IMG/VR virus record: IMGVR_UViG_3300042890_001480
Coordinates: 1 to 58,796 of that record
Length of the DNA: 58,796 nt
Source: a virus
Strand: one strand, 5' to 3'
The position numbers were made by a program, and so were the translations under genes. Positions 6,266 through 15,463 of the stretch are shown piece after piece; the stretch's first letter is position 1; every line of letters starts with the position of its first letter. The notes under the pieces were generated by a model. It was not told the origin of the DNA, made no database searches, and saw only the letters and a list, made by a program, of their open reading frames with translations.

Positions 6266-6270
6266 ATCTA

Positions 6271-6498
6271 ATGTCAAAACAAGATCTAAATAATGATGGA
6301 AAGGTAACTATGCAAGAGAAAATTCTCGCAGCATTGTCAAGCTATGGTCGCCACTTTTTAGGTGCGTCTATTGCTCTTTACATGACTGGAAATACTGACC
6401 CAGGAGATTTACTTAAGGGTGGAATTGCAGCATGTCTGCCAGTTATTTTAAAAGCACTTAATAGTAATGAGCCAGCTTTTGGCTTTACAAAAAAGTAA
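6271..6498 (+). CDS. Candidate holin with N-terminal EF-hand loop
   Basis: The 75-residue protein begins with DLNNDGKVTMQE (residues 5-16), which matches a 12-position EF-hand calcium loop (D1, N3, D5, G6, E12). Two moderately hydrophobic segments follow (about 27-42 and 48-64) and the tail is basic. Short two-segment proteins like this are commonly annotated as holins in phages of Gram-positive bacteria. It has a strong AGGAGG site. It lies after the reductase and is separated from the fibre genes by a terminator, away from the muralytic gene at 2548. The holin call rests on size and topology. Confidence 0.55.
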   Translation: MSKQDLNNDGKVTMQEKILAALSSYGRHFLGASIALYMTGNTDPGDLLKGGIAACLPVILKALNSNEPAFGFTKK

Positions 6499-6522
6499 TA
6501 ATTAAATAACGAATTAGGATTG

Positions 6523-6552
6523 CTCCTGTGCTAAAATAAGCATAGGAGTTTT
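6523..6552 (+). terminator. Rho-independent terminator after the holin candidate
   Basis: CTCCTGTGCT (6523-6532) pairs over ten positions with AGCATAGGAG (6539-6548), including one G-T pair, around the loop AAAATA. TTTT follows. The short U-tract suggests partial termination, since no clear promoter is seen before the next gene at 6574. Confidence 0.7.
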
Positions 6553-6573
6553 CCTATTTAGGAGTACTAGCAA

Positions 6574-6921
6574 ATGGCAGGACAAAAAAATTTCGAAGTG
6601 GATCAAAATACCACTTTTACTTTCATTGTTGAATATAAAGACAATGCGGGAGTCCCTATTGTTTTAACTGGGGCAAGCGCTAAACTGCAGGTCCGTGATA
6701 CAAAAGGCGGAACCAAATTAGCTTTTACTCTAACATCACCATCTGGTGGAATTACAATAGATGCTCCTAACGGTAAGTTAACGGTTAGGATGACTCCAAC
6801 CCAAACAAATAAATTATTTTATCCAAAGTCCTCTTATGACCTAATGCTTACCGATTCCAATTCAATTAAGACAAAACTTCTAGAAGGATTTTTGTCTCTT
6901 AGCAGGTCGGTAACAATATGA
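6574..6921 (+). CDS. BppU-like immunoglobulin-fold tail protein
   Basis: The 115-residue protein resembles the N-terminal Ig-like domain of upper baseplate proteins: an opening strand FEVDQNTTFTF, a central GASAKLQVRDTKGGTKLAFT, and a LTVRMTPTQTNKL strand. In lactococcal phages this domain attaches receptor-binding proteins to the baseplate. The AGGAG site is eleven bases before the ATG. It is the first gene of the fibre operon and overlaps the next by four bases (ATGA), which fits a role as the anchor of the adhesin set. Confidence 0.7.
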   Translation: MAGQKNFEVDQNTTFTFIVEYKDNAGVPIVLTGASAKLQVRDTKGGTKLAFTLTSPSGGITIDAPNGKLTVRMTPTQTNKLFYPKSSYDLMLTDSNSIKTKLLEGFLSLSRSVTI

Positions 6922-7382
6922 CAGAATCAGTAATAGTAACACAAGTTGTAAATGATGTAATAGTAACACAAGCCGTAAACGATGTAATTATATCCTCCCC
7001 TGGACCGCAAGGCCCAAGAGGTAAAACTATATTAAATGGCAATGGAGTTCCAGCAGAAAATTTTGGATTAGAAGGCGACTTCTATTATGATAAAAATACA
7101 ACAAGATTTTATGGCCCAAAACTTTCTGATGCTACTTGGACTGGTGCCACAAATTACCTTCTAAATGTATCTACCCTAACCTATCCTTTTTCTATTAATC
7201 AGGTAGTTGCTGTAGGAAACTATTATGCTATTGCTATACCTCACAATTTGGGATACAACCCCAATGTTACTGTAAAAAACAGCGCTGGCGACATATTAGA
7301 AACAGGAATAGATTATAATAGTATTAACCAAATTACACTGACAATGGCTCAACCATTCGGTGGGACAGCTTACCTGTCCTAA
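6918..7382 (+). CDS. Short tail fibre protein with collagen-like turn
   Basis: Residues 4-26 are a two-and-a-half-fold repeat of VIVTQVVND. A short PGPQGPRGK collagen-like stretch follows at about 29-37, then a globular region with the GDFYYDKNTTRFYGPK motif typical of fibre necks, and a C-terminal beta domain (HNLGYNPNVTVKNSAGD). That C-terminus resembles the end of the next protein (HNLGSRTVVVNVYDS), so the two genes share a capping domain. It overlaps its upstream neighbour by four bases. Probably a small trimeric fibre or fibre tip. Confidence 0.7.
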   Translation: MTESVIVTQVVNDVIVTQAVNDVIISSPGPQGPRGKTILNGNGVPAENFGLEGDFYYDKNTTRFYGPKLSDATWTGATNYLLNVSTLTYPFSINQVVAVGNYYAIAIPHNLGYNPNVTVKNSAGDILETGIDYNSINQITLTMAQPFGGTAYLS

Positions 7383-7395
7383 AGGAGAATAGAAA

Positions 7396-8598
7396 ATGGC
7401 AAGATTATTTGTAACTGATATCAATCTTAACAAGAATGAACTTCAGAACGCAAGAATTCAGGGATTAGCTTCAGCACCATCAGCCCCTGTAAACGGGCAG
7501 ATTTATTATGACACATCAAATAACACGATGTACTACCACAATGGACTAGCATCACCAAACGGTCCATGGGTAGCAATGAATGCTTCTCAAGAAGTAATTC
7601 AAGACACCATTGGTGCTTCCGTTGAAGGCGGAGTTGGCTTAACAAGAACATACGTTGACTCAACTGGAGTCACAACAATAGATTTAGATAACACAGCAGT
7701 AACAGCAGGATCTTATGGTTCCTCAACACAAATTCCTACTTTCACAGTAGATGCCCAAGGTCGTTTGACTGCAGCATCAACAGTAACAGTAGCAACAAAT
7801 CTTTCAATTGCTGCAGATACTGGAACAGCTGATACGGTAAGTCTTTTAACAGACACATTTACAATTAGCGGTGGCGAAGGAATTGACACTGCCGTAACAA
7901 ACAATACAATTACAATATCTGGAGAAGATGCAACTACCACTAATAAGGGTATTGCCTCATTTGCAGATGCAGACTTTACAGTAACAACTGGTGCAGTAAC
8001 AATCAAGAATGTTAACCTTGCTACACAGACAACTGGAAACTATATTGCAACTATTGCTGGAACAGCAAATGAAGTTGAAGTTTCAGGTTCAGGTTCAGAA
8101 AACTCTGCAGTAACAATTGGTCTTCCAAATGATGTAACAATCACTAACAACCTTACAGTTGGCGGTAACTTAAACGTAACTGGAACAATCAACTCAGTAA
8201 ACACCACTCAGGTAAATATTGTTGATAATAAGATTAACCTTAATACAGACTTTACAGGAACTCCAACAGCAGATGCTGGTGTCCGTGTAGAGCGTGGAGA
8301 CGGTGCAGATGTTGAAATTCTATGGAATGAAACAAATGATAACTGGACACTTACAAATGATGGTACAAATTACCACGCAATTACACGCAAGTTTACTTCA
8401 ACTGTTGGTAACGGATCATTAACTCAGATTCCAGTAACACACAATTTAGGATCTAGAACAGTAGTTGTAAATGTTTATGATTCAGCAACATATGACACCG
8501 TAGAGTGTGATGTTGTTAGAACTTCAACAACTGTTGTAACACTAGGATTTACAGTCGCACCAGCAGCTGGAGCATATACGGTAGTAATTATAGGTTAA
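7396..8598 (+). CDS. Tail fibre protein
   Basis: This 400-residue protein starts with a conserved fibre N-terminus containing GQIYYDTSNNTMYYHNG, then a beta-rich shaft of threonine, glycine and asparagine. It also has the segment NLTVGGNLNVTGTINSVNTT followed by a DxxxGVRVERG...W region. That segment occurs twice in related form in the 2,204-residue fibre. The C-terminus is a compact beta domain shared with the preceding gene. An AAAGGAG site lies seven bases upstream. No signal or enzyme motif is seen. It is probably a trimeric receptor-binding fibre. Confidence 0.8.
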   Translation: MARLFVTDINLNKNELQNARIQGLASAPSAPVNGQIYYDTSNNTMYYHNGLASPNGPWVAMNASQEVIQDTIGASVEGGVGLTRTYVDSTGVTTIDLDNTAVTAGSYGSSTQIPTFTVDAQGRLTAASTVTVATNLSIAADTGTADTVSLLTDTFTISGGEGIDTAVTNNTITISGEDATTTNKGIASFADADFTVTTGAVTIKNVNLATQTTGNYIATIAGTANEVEVSGSGSENSAVTIGLPNDVTITNNLTVGGNLNVTGTINSVNTTQVNIVDNKINLNTDFTGTPTADAGVRVERGDGADVEILWNETNDNWTLTNDGTNYHAITRKFTSTVGNGSLTQIPVTHNLGSRTVVVNVYDSATYDTVECDVVRTSTTVVTLGFTVAPAAGAYTVVIIG

Positions 8599-8609
8599 GG
8601 GGGCAGTAA

Positions 8610-8849
8610 ATGTCTGTAAAAAGATTAGTCCCTCTTAATGCAGTAGAACTATCCACAGACCCAACGGGTGCACGTCGTGGAGACATTTATTATAATACTG
8701 CTGTAGAAGAACTTAGAGTATATGATGGCGTGTCCTGGACTCCAATATCAGGATTAGCAGACCATCTTCATACGTACGACGGTGCAATTTATTCAGTGGG
8801 CAATATAACCTATCCAATGGATCCTGTAATTGATGGCGGCACTCCATAA
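8610..8849 (+). CDS. Small fibre-associated protein
   Basis: The 79-residue product contains ARRGDIYYNTAVEELRVYDGVSWT, a variant of the neck motif found near the start of many phage fibres (compare GQIYYDTSNNTMYYHNG in the previous gene). It has no shaft, so it looks like a detached fibre N-terminus or adaptor. Its stop overlaps the start of the giant fibre gene (TAATG), so it is probably made in step with it and may link it to the tail. Confidence 0.65.
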   Translation: MSVKRLVPLNAVELSTDPTGARRGDIYYNTAVEELRVYDGVSWTPISGLADHLHTYDGAIYSVGNITYPMDPVIDGGTP

Positions 8850-11800
8850 TGGCTACTAATTACCCTAACTCATTAGATAACTTTACAAATCCAACTTCTG
8901 CCAGCCCAATAAATAGTCCATCTCATTCAGAGCAACATGCAAATGCTAATGATGCAATAGAAGCTATTGAAGGTGAATTAGGAACTAATCCAAAGGGTGC
9001 GAAAGCAACAGTTAAAGTTCGTCTTGATGATGTTGATACTGCAATTGCTACTAAAGCACCTATTGATTCCCCAACATTTACTGGCACAGTAACAATTCCA
9101 TCAGGTTCAGCAATTACTGGTGTTCCGTATCTTGCTACCGCCAATACTTTTACTGGAAATAATACTTTTGCTTCACCAATTGTAGGTTTTGTTGGAACTG
9201 GTGGCACATATTCATCTGCAGCCGTATCTGCATATAACATAATACATTTAAGCCAGGGAATGATTCTTATAAATAGTCAAACTGGTGGCGACTATAACTT
9301 GGCTACAAATACTTATTATAATTCAGGATGGAAATATTTTGAAAGTTCCCCATCAACTCTTTTAAATTTTGGTAATGGAAACATTGACTTTAATACTGCT
9401 GCATCTGGAACTGCTGGAAATACAATAACTTTTACAAGTAAAATGAAAATCAACAATTCTGGAAATGTTACTATAAATGGTTTTGGTGCATCTACCGTAG
9501 GTTTAATTGTAAAAGGCGCAACCTCCCAAACTGCAGATTATTTCCAAATTCAAAATTCATCAGGGACAGTTGTAGTTAAGGCTGATTCCTCAAACAGTAT
9601 TGCAGTGCCATTTGGCCAAATTAGTGCAGCATCAGGATTAATCGGCTCAGGCACAACAAGACTTGGAACTGCAGGCGTTACTGCTTATGCAAGTGCAGCC
9701 ACTAGCAATGGAATTATTGTTCGTGGTGCAGCCTCCCAAACTGCCAAACTTCAGGAATGGCAAAACTCAGCTGGAACTGTCGTTGCAAGTACCAGCGTAG
9801 AAGGTAACGGATATTTTCAAGCAAATTTAAATGCCGCATCTATAGGCGCAGGAAATAATATAGGAGGAGCAAGCTTAACCGCATCTCCTTGGAGTGCTGT
9901 AACTACCGTTTCTATAATTAGAGGATATCCATCTCAGTCTGCCGATTTAACTAAATGGCAAAACTCAGATGGGACTGTGTTGTCTGGAATCAGCCCCATC
10001 GGACAATCTTTTGTTCAGACTACTGCACCCATTACGGCAAGTGCTATATCTCAAAGCATTACTGCTGTTTCATTTACATCAACAACTGCAACATATACAT
10101 TTTCGGCTACTGAACAAACTATTTCTATTGGTGAATACGTTACAGTTTATGGAATAACTCCATCAGGATACAATGGCACATATCAGGTTACAGCAGTTGC
10201 CACTGTTTCTGGTGGTACTTCTTATTCATTCACCGTTGCAAATACCACAAATGCTACTGTCACAGTTGGAACAGGGTACTTTTTTCCCTCTGCTTCTGTA
10301 AGTATTTCAACTAAAAATAAAGCACATACTGGTTTAATTATTAAGGCAGTATCAGGACAAACAGCATCTGTGCTGGAACTTCAAAATTCATTAGGTCAGC
10401 CCGCTACTTGGTTTGATTCAACAGGTGGAATGACAGCATCACAAGCCGTAGTATCAACATTGTATTCAGGTGGATTTATGAATACAGGAACGCTTGGATA
10501 TTTTAATGCTACAACATTTAGTTCATCAGTAATACCAGTAGTAGTTCGTGGAACCACCTCACAGGCAACAGATTTAACTCAATGGCAGAACAGTTCTGGT
10601 ACTTCTTTAGCAAGAATTTCTAATACAGGTATTTTTGTAGGCGGCTCCTTTTCATCTAATGGTTCACAAGCAGCAGGAACAAATATTGCGTCTCAATTTG
10701 GTTCAACATCTGCTACACGTATACCTATGGTTGTATATGGTGCAGCATCACAAACTGCCAACCTTCAGGAGTGGCAGGACAGTGCTGGAGCTGTACTTTC
10801 TAGCATTTCAGCATCTGGAGGATTTACAGTTCCTTCTTTGACGGTTTCTGGAGACTTAACTGTAAACGGAACCACTACAAATATTAATTCTACTAATCTT
10901 GTTATAGAAGATAAAAACATTGTGCTTGGAGATACAACAACTCCAACAGATATAACTGCCGATGGCGGAGGTATTACACTTAAAGGCACAACCGATAAAA
11001 CATTCAACTGGGTTGACTCCACAGACTCTTGGACTTCATCAGAACATTTAAATCTTGCTTCAGGAAAGTCACTATATTTAAACGGAACACTGTTAAAAGA
11101 TGCTACAGAAACTTTAACTAATAAGACTCTTACATCCCCAAAAATTAATGAAGATGTAGCAGTTACAGCAACAGCAACAGAGATTAATGTATTAGATGGG
11201 ATTACTTCAACTACCGCAGAACTTAATATTTTAGACGGGGTAACATCAACAGCAGCAGAACTTAATATTTTAGACGGGGTAACATCAACAGCAGCAGAAC
11301 TTAATATTTTAGATGGAGTTACAGCGACAGCTTTAGAGATAAACGTTCTTGATGGAATTACATCATCTACCGCAGAGATTAATATCCTTGACGGAGTTAC
11401 AGCAGACTATACCGAATTAAATATACTTGATGGAGCAACTCTTTCTACAACTGAATTAAATTATGTAGATGGCGTAACATCATCAATTCAAACTCAGATA
11501 GATACCAAGGCTCCACTTGCTTCTCCTACTTTTACTGGTACCGTCACAATTCCAGCAAATTCAGCAATTACTGGTGTTCCTTATCTTGATACCGCTAATA
11601 CTTTTACCAATAGCCCACAAGAGATTGCAAATACAAGCACAAGCGCTATCCAATTAATTTTAAGAACAAATAGTGGACAAACAGCAGATAATTTCCAAAT
11701 AAAAAATATTACCAACACTGTAAACTTTCGCATCTTTGGTGGTTCATTTGGTGCTGACGGAGTCGCTTCAATCGGTAACGCAACATTACCAACAACGTCG

Positions 11801-14800
11801 CAACTTTACGTACAAGACAATAACGCTGCTAGAGTAGGTTTAATTATTCGTGGCGCTACATCTCAAACTGCTAGCCTACAAGAATGGCACAACTCTGCGG
11901 GAAGTGCGTTGGCTTATGTTGATAGCTCTGGTACTATTCGTTCTGCAATTTTTGGCTCGCTTTCAGCAGGTCTTACGACTATGCGAACAAATTATGATAC
12001 TAACGGAATTGGATTTCAAATAGGTAGCGCTGGTCAAAAAGGATTGGTTATCCGTGGCTTCGCCTCACAAACTGAAAATCTTCAGGAGTGGCAGAACAGT
12101 AGTGGTACGTTGCTGTCCTGGATTCACCCTGCTGGATACCTTACACTAGGTTCTGCAACTACTATTGGTGGAGTTCTTGGTATAAGCACGGGTGTCTCAA
12201 CTGCCAGAGGTATTGTTGTCCGAGGTGCTGCCTCACAATCTGTCAATCTTCAAGAGTGGCAAAACAGTGCTGGAGGGGTAATTGCTTCAATTGGTCCTGC
12301 TGGAAGCATAACAACAAATAGTAATATTACTCAAGGCACTTCTGGAAGAACATTTATCGGTGGAGCAGCAGACGCTGGTGCATTTTTAAATGTAGGTAGT
12401 GCAACGACAACAAGGCAAGTAATTGTAGCACGTCCAAATTTTGCGACACAATCCGCTAGTCTCCAAGAATGGCAAAACTCGGCTGGGACCGTTCTTTCAG
12501 GAATTAATGCTGCTGGACAAATTCATACAGGCACTACTACAAGCATTAATGGTTCAATAACAGGGACAATTATATCGACTACTTATGTATCAAGCACAGT
12601 TGCCACCTTTGAATACAATGGCACATCACTTGTGCAAGTAGGACAGAGAGTAACAATTGGAGATCCTTACGGCAATTATAGTGGTAATGGATTTGCTGGA
12701 ACTTGGACAGTCACAGCAGTTACATCAAATACTTTCACAGTACTTGGCTCAGGGTTTTCAGATTATATTGTTGCGCCAGAAGCAGAGGATGGAACATTTA
12801 CTTTATCTGCCGCTGGAAGTTTTGTTGCTAATACTGCTGTAACTACTCCAGTGGTTGTCAAGGGAGTTACATCACAAACCGCTAATCTTCAGGAGTGGCA
12901 GAACAGTGCTGGTGGAGCTTTACTTAATATAGATTCAACAGGCAATTTAGATATAGGTGCTGGCTCTAGCAATATATGGAAAATAAAAAACCAAACCTCA
13001 GCAGTAATGGAATGGCAACCAAGTCAAGGATTTATGTTTTTGCCATATGGATCATCTAATAGACCCGTAACAATTAAAGGCGCAGCAAGTCAAACAGCCA
13101 ACCTAACCGAATGGCAGGATAGCACTGGAGCTGTACTTTCTAGCATTTCAGCATCTGGAGGATTTACAATACCTTCTCTTACAGTATCTGGAGACTTTAC
13201 TGTAAATGGTACAACAACAAATATAAATACAACTAATTTAATTGTAGAAGATAAAAATATTACTATTGCAGATGTTGCTACTCCTACTGATACTACCGCC
13301 GATGGAGCGGGAATTACAATAAAAGGCGCTACAGATAAAACACTTAATTGGGTACAATCAACAGGCTCATTTACATCATCAGAACCGTTTATAATAAATA
13401 CAAATTCAACAACTAAGCAAAATCTTATTGTTAAAGGAATTGCATCCCAAACTGCTAATCTTCAAGAATGGCAAAATAGTGCTGGCAATGTGATAGCCTC
13501 TGTCTATAAAGATGGCATTTCAATTCAAAACAATGAGACAAACTTTCCACGAGGACTTACTATTACGCAGTCCACCAATAATATTGCAGCAGCAGCATTT
13601 ATTGCACGAAAAAGTAGGGGTACAAATGAATCACCTGTTGTTGTTAATACGGGAGATATTGTTGGTGCCTTTGGATTCACTTCGTATAACGGTACTACTT
13701 ACCCTATAGATACCACACTATTTGGTGCAGCGGTAACAGATAAAAGTGGTTCTACTATCTCACAAAGCCTTTACTTTACTACTGGATCAAACAGTAATGG
13801 TAATTATGTTCCTAATTTACTGGTTTATCATGATGGAAGAGTAGGCGTAGGTGCAGGCTTTGGAAATATAACTTCAACAATTAATCAACCATCTGCTACT
13901 TTGCACATTGGTTCGCTAGCCGCTAACACAGTTGTCGCTCTAGTCAAAGGCGCAGCGTCACAATCAGTTAGCCTTCAAGAGTGGCAGAATAATTCTGGTA
14001 CAGCGTTGGCATCAATCGGAGCAACTGGTGCTTTACGTATTTCAGGTTCATTAGGGTATATGGGAGGCGGAGGAAGTCAATTAGTATTTCAAGCAGGAAA
14101 TAATGCTGCCTATTTTACTGTCACATCTTTGGCGGGGGCGTATCCATCCTTAATCATAAGAAGTATTACATCTCAAACTTCTAATCTTCAACAATGGCAA
14201 AACTCGGCTGGAACTATTTTTTCAGGAATAAATGCCGCTGGACAAATATTCGCAGGGACTACCACAAGCATCAATGGTTCAACTACTACGGAAATCACAT
14301 CGGCTGCATTTACATCAGCTACAGTTGCGGTCTTCACCTATGGCGGCACATCACTTGTGCAAGCAGGACAGGCAGTTACAGTTGCAGGTGTAACAGGTGG
14401 TACATACAACGGTACTTGGACAGTTACAGCAGTTACATCAACAACTTTCACGGTCCTTGGTTCAGGATTTACAGATGTAGCAGGTACAGGTGGAACATTT
14501 ACTTTGTCTGCCGTTGGAAGTTTTGTTTCAGGTACGGCAGCAATTACTCCAATAGTTGTTCGTGGCGCAGCATCACAAACTGCCAATCTCCAAGAGTGGC
14601 AGAATTCTGCAGGGACTATATTGCCAAGCATTGGTCCAAATGGAACAATGAATTTAAAGTCTGTAAGTTCAGCCAATCTTGTAACTTTCTTTAATGGTAC
14701 AAGCGGATTCGGCGCAGGAAACATAAGTTATAATGGAATATTTAATATTAATGCTGCAAATATGGGATTTCCATATACAGCATCTGGCGCAACGCTTTCT

Positions 14801-15463
14801 GTAAATGCAACATCAGCAACAGTAGTTCCAATTACTTCTAGAGGCTTTGCCTCACAAACTGGTGACTTACAGCAATGGCAAAATAGTGCTGGCACTGTAT
14901 TAGCTTCTGTTGCTAGTGGTGGCGGTATTTTGGCAAATTCTTTTAGCGCTGTTAATGGTATTGTAACAGGTTCATTATCGTTTTCTAGCATTTCTTATAA
15001 CGGATTTTCCAATCCTGCTGGAATTCTAACTAATCCAACTGTAGTAATACGAGGAATAGCCTCACAAACTGGTGACTTACAGCAATGGCGGGGTAGTGCC
15101 AATACAATACTTGCAAAAGTTGATGTAAATGGTAATTTTTCTGCAATCTCAAAGTCATTTGATATCCCTCACCCAACAAAAGAAAATATGCGTCTTCGTT
15201 ATGCATCTCTTGAAGGAAATGAGCATGGAATATATGTTCGTGGAATTACAAAAGAAAAAATTATTGAATTGCCAGAATATTGGACTAATTTAGTAGATGA
15301 GTCTACTATTACTGTTTCTCTAACTTCTATTGGTAAATTCCAAAAAGTTTATGTAGAAAAAATTGAAGGTAATAAAATTTATATCGGCGGGAGAGTTAAA
15401 GAAATCTCCTATGCAGTATTTGGAGAGCGTAAAGATATAGATAAACTAATAGTGGAGTACTAA
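8849..15463 (+). CDS. Giant repeat-containing tail fibre, 2,204 residues
   Basis: The N-terminus (to about residue 100) is a fibre attachment region containing SPSHSEQHANANDAIEAIE. The shaft carries about nineteen copies, some degenerate, of a roughly 25-residue unit of the form VVRGAASQTANLQEWQNSAG. They are separated by variable beta-rich inserts and small FTV-type beta modules (GYNGTYQVTAV..., NGTWTVTAV...FTVLGSGF). Near residues 770-885 there are eight LDG repeats (type TAELNILDGVTS). The last 90 residues form a different domain, MRLRYASLEGNEHGIYVRG...IELPEYWTNLVD, which resembles C-terminal domains of marine phage fibres. The protein is probably a long trimeric adhesin with spaced binding sites. 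It overlaps both neighbours by one base. Confidence 0.85.
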   Translation: MATNYPNSLDNFTNPTSASPINSPSHSEQHANANDAIEAIEGELGTNPKGAKATVKVRLDDVDTAIATKAPIDSPTFTGTVTIPSGSAITGVPYLATANTFTGNNTFASPIVGFVGTGGTYSSAAVSAYNIIHLSQGMILINSQTGGDYNLATNTYYNSGWKYFESSPSTLLNFGNGNIDFNTAASGTAGNTITFTSKMKINNSGNVTINGFGASTVGLIVKGATSQTADYFQIQNSSGTVVVKADSSNSIAVPFGQISAASGLIGSGTTRLGTAGVTAYASAATSNGIIVRGAASQTAKLQEWQNSAGTVVASTSVEGNGYFQANLNAASIGAGNNIGGASLTASPWSAVTTVSIIRGYPSQSADLTKWQNSDGTVLSGISPIGQSFVQTTAPITASAISQSITAVSFTSTTATYTFSATEQTISIGEYVTVYGITPSGYNGTYQVTAVATVSGGTSYSFTVANTTNATVTVGTGYFFPSASVSISTKNKAHTGLIIKAVSGQTASVLELQNSLGQPATWFDSTGGMTASQAVVSTLYSGGFMNTGTLGYFNATTFSSSVIPVVVRGTTSQATDLTQWQNSSGTSLARISNTGIFVGGSFSSNGSQAAGTNIASQFGSTSATRIPMVVYGAASQTANLQEWQDSAGAVLSSISASGGFTVPSLTVSGDLTVNGTTTNINSTNLVIEDKNIVLGDTTTPTDITADGGGITLKGTTDKTFNWVDSTDSWTSSEHLNLASGKSLYLNGTLLKDATETLTNKTLTSPKINEDVAVTATATEINVLDGITSTTAELNILDGVTSTAAELNILDGVTSTAAELNILDGVTATALEINVLDGITSSTAEINILDGVTADYTELNILDGATLSTTELNYVDGVTSSIQTQIDTKAPLASPTFTGTVTIPANSAITGVPYLDTANTFTNSPQEIANTSTSAIQLILRTNSGQTADNFQIKNITNTVNFRIFGGSFGADGVASIGNATLPTTSQLYVQDNNAARVGLIIRGATSQTASLQEWHNSAGSALAYVDSSGTIRSAIFGSLSAGLTTMRTNYDTNGIGFQIGSAGQKGLVIRGFASQTENLQEWQNSSGTLLSWIHPAGYLTLGSATTIGGVLGISTGVSTARGIVVRGAASQSVNLQEWQNSAGGVIASIGPAGSITTNSNITQGTSGRTFIGGAADAGAFLNVGSATTTRQVIVARPNFATQSASLQEWQNSAGTVLSGINAAGQIHTGTTTSINGSITGTIISTTYVSSTVATFEYNGTSLVQVGQRVTIGDPYGNYSGNGFAGTWTVTAVTSNTFTVLGSGFSDYIVAPEAEDGTFTLSAAGSFVANTAVTTPVVVKGVTSQTANLQEWQNSAGGALLNIDSTGNLDIGAGSSNIWKIKNQTSAVMEWQPSQGFMFLPYGSSNRPVTIKGAASQTANLTEWQDSTGAVLSSISASGGFTIPSLTVSGDFTVNGTTTNINTTNLIVEDKNITIADVATPTDTTADGAGITIKGATDKTLNWVQSTGSFTSSEPFIINTNSTTKQNLIVKGIASQTANLQEWQNSAGNVIASVYKDGISIQNNETNFPRGLTITQSTNNIAAAAFIARKSRGTNESPVVVNTGDIVGAFGFTSYNGTTYPIDTTLFGAAVTDKSGSTISQSLYFTTGSNSNGNYVPNLLVYHDGRVGVGAGFGNITSTINQPSATLHIGSLAANTVVALVKGAASQSVSLQEWQNNSGTALASIGATGALRISGSLGYMGGGGSQLVFQAGNNAAYFTVTSLAGAYPSLIIRSITSQTSNLQQWQNSAGTIFSGINAAGQIFAGTTTSINGSTTTEITSAAFTSATVAVFTYGGTSLVQAGQAVTVAGVTGGTYNGTWTVTAVTSTTFTVLGSGFTDVAGTGGTFTLSAVGSFVSGTAAITPIVVRGAASQTANLQEWQNSAGTILPSIGPNGTMNLKSVSSANLVTFFNGTSGFGAGNISYNGIFNINAANMGFPYTASGATLSVNATSATVVPITSRGFASQTGDLQQWQNSAGTVLASVASGGGILANSFSAVNGIVTGSLSFSSISYNGFSNPAGILTNPTVVIRGIASQTGDLQQWRGSANTILAKVDVNGNFSAISKSFDIPHPTKENMRLRYASLEGNEHGIYVRGITKEKIIELPEYWTNLVDESTITVSLTSIGKFQKVYVEKIEGNKIYIGGRVKEISYAVFGERKDIDKLIVEY
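10745..11045 (+). repeat. Internal segmental repeat of the giant fibre, copy 1
   Basis: This segment encodes GAVLSSISASGGFTVPSLTV...DKTFNWVDSTDSWTSSE. It is closely matched by the segment at about 13075-13385 (GAVLSSISASGGFTIPSLTV...DKTLNWVQSTGSFTSSE). The DNA is identical over the first stretch (agctgtactttctagcattt and onward). It marks an internal duplication or gene conversion. Confidence 0.7.
11170..11495 (+). repeat. Eight LDG repeats with a perfect 39-bp tandem unit
   Basis: Eight successive 13-residue units of the type TSTAAELNILDGV are encoded here. Two neighbouring units are identical in DNA over 39 bases (11221-11259 and 11260-11298) and a third begins at 11299. This suggests recent expansion by slippage or recombination. 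Confidence 0.8.
13075..13385 (+). repeat. Internal segmental repeat of the giant fibre, copy 2
   Basis: This is the second copy of the segment described at 10745-11045, with the same order of motifs (GGFTIPSLTVSGDFTVNGT, TNLIVEDKNI, GITIKGATDKTLNWV). The differences are scattered, so this is an older duplication with a locally identical start. Confidence 0.7.

Noticed and set aside
14194-14694. 166-residue plus-strand frame inside the giant fibre gene
   Set aside because: It is a different reading of the repeat DNA; its composition (many W, C, H, Y) is typical of an out-of-frame translation.
8849-15463. CRISPR-like array
   Set aside because: The repeats are long, imperfect, in one reading frame and conserved at protein level, with spacers of very unequal length. 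This is a repeat protein gene.
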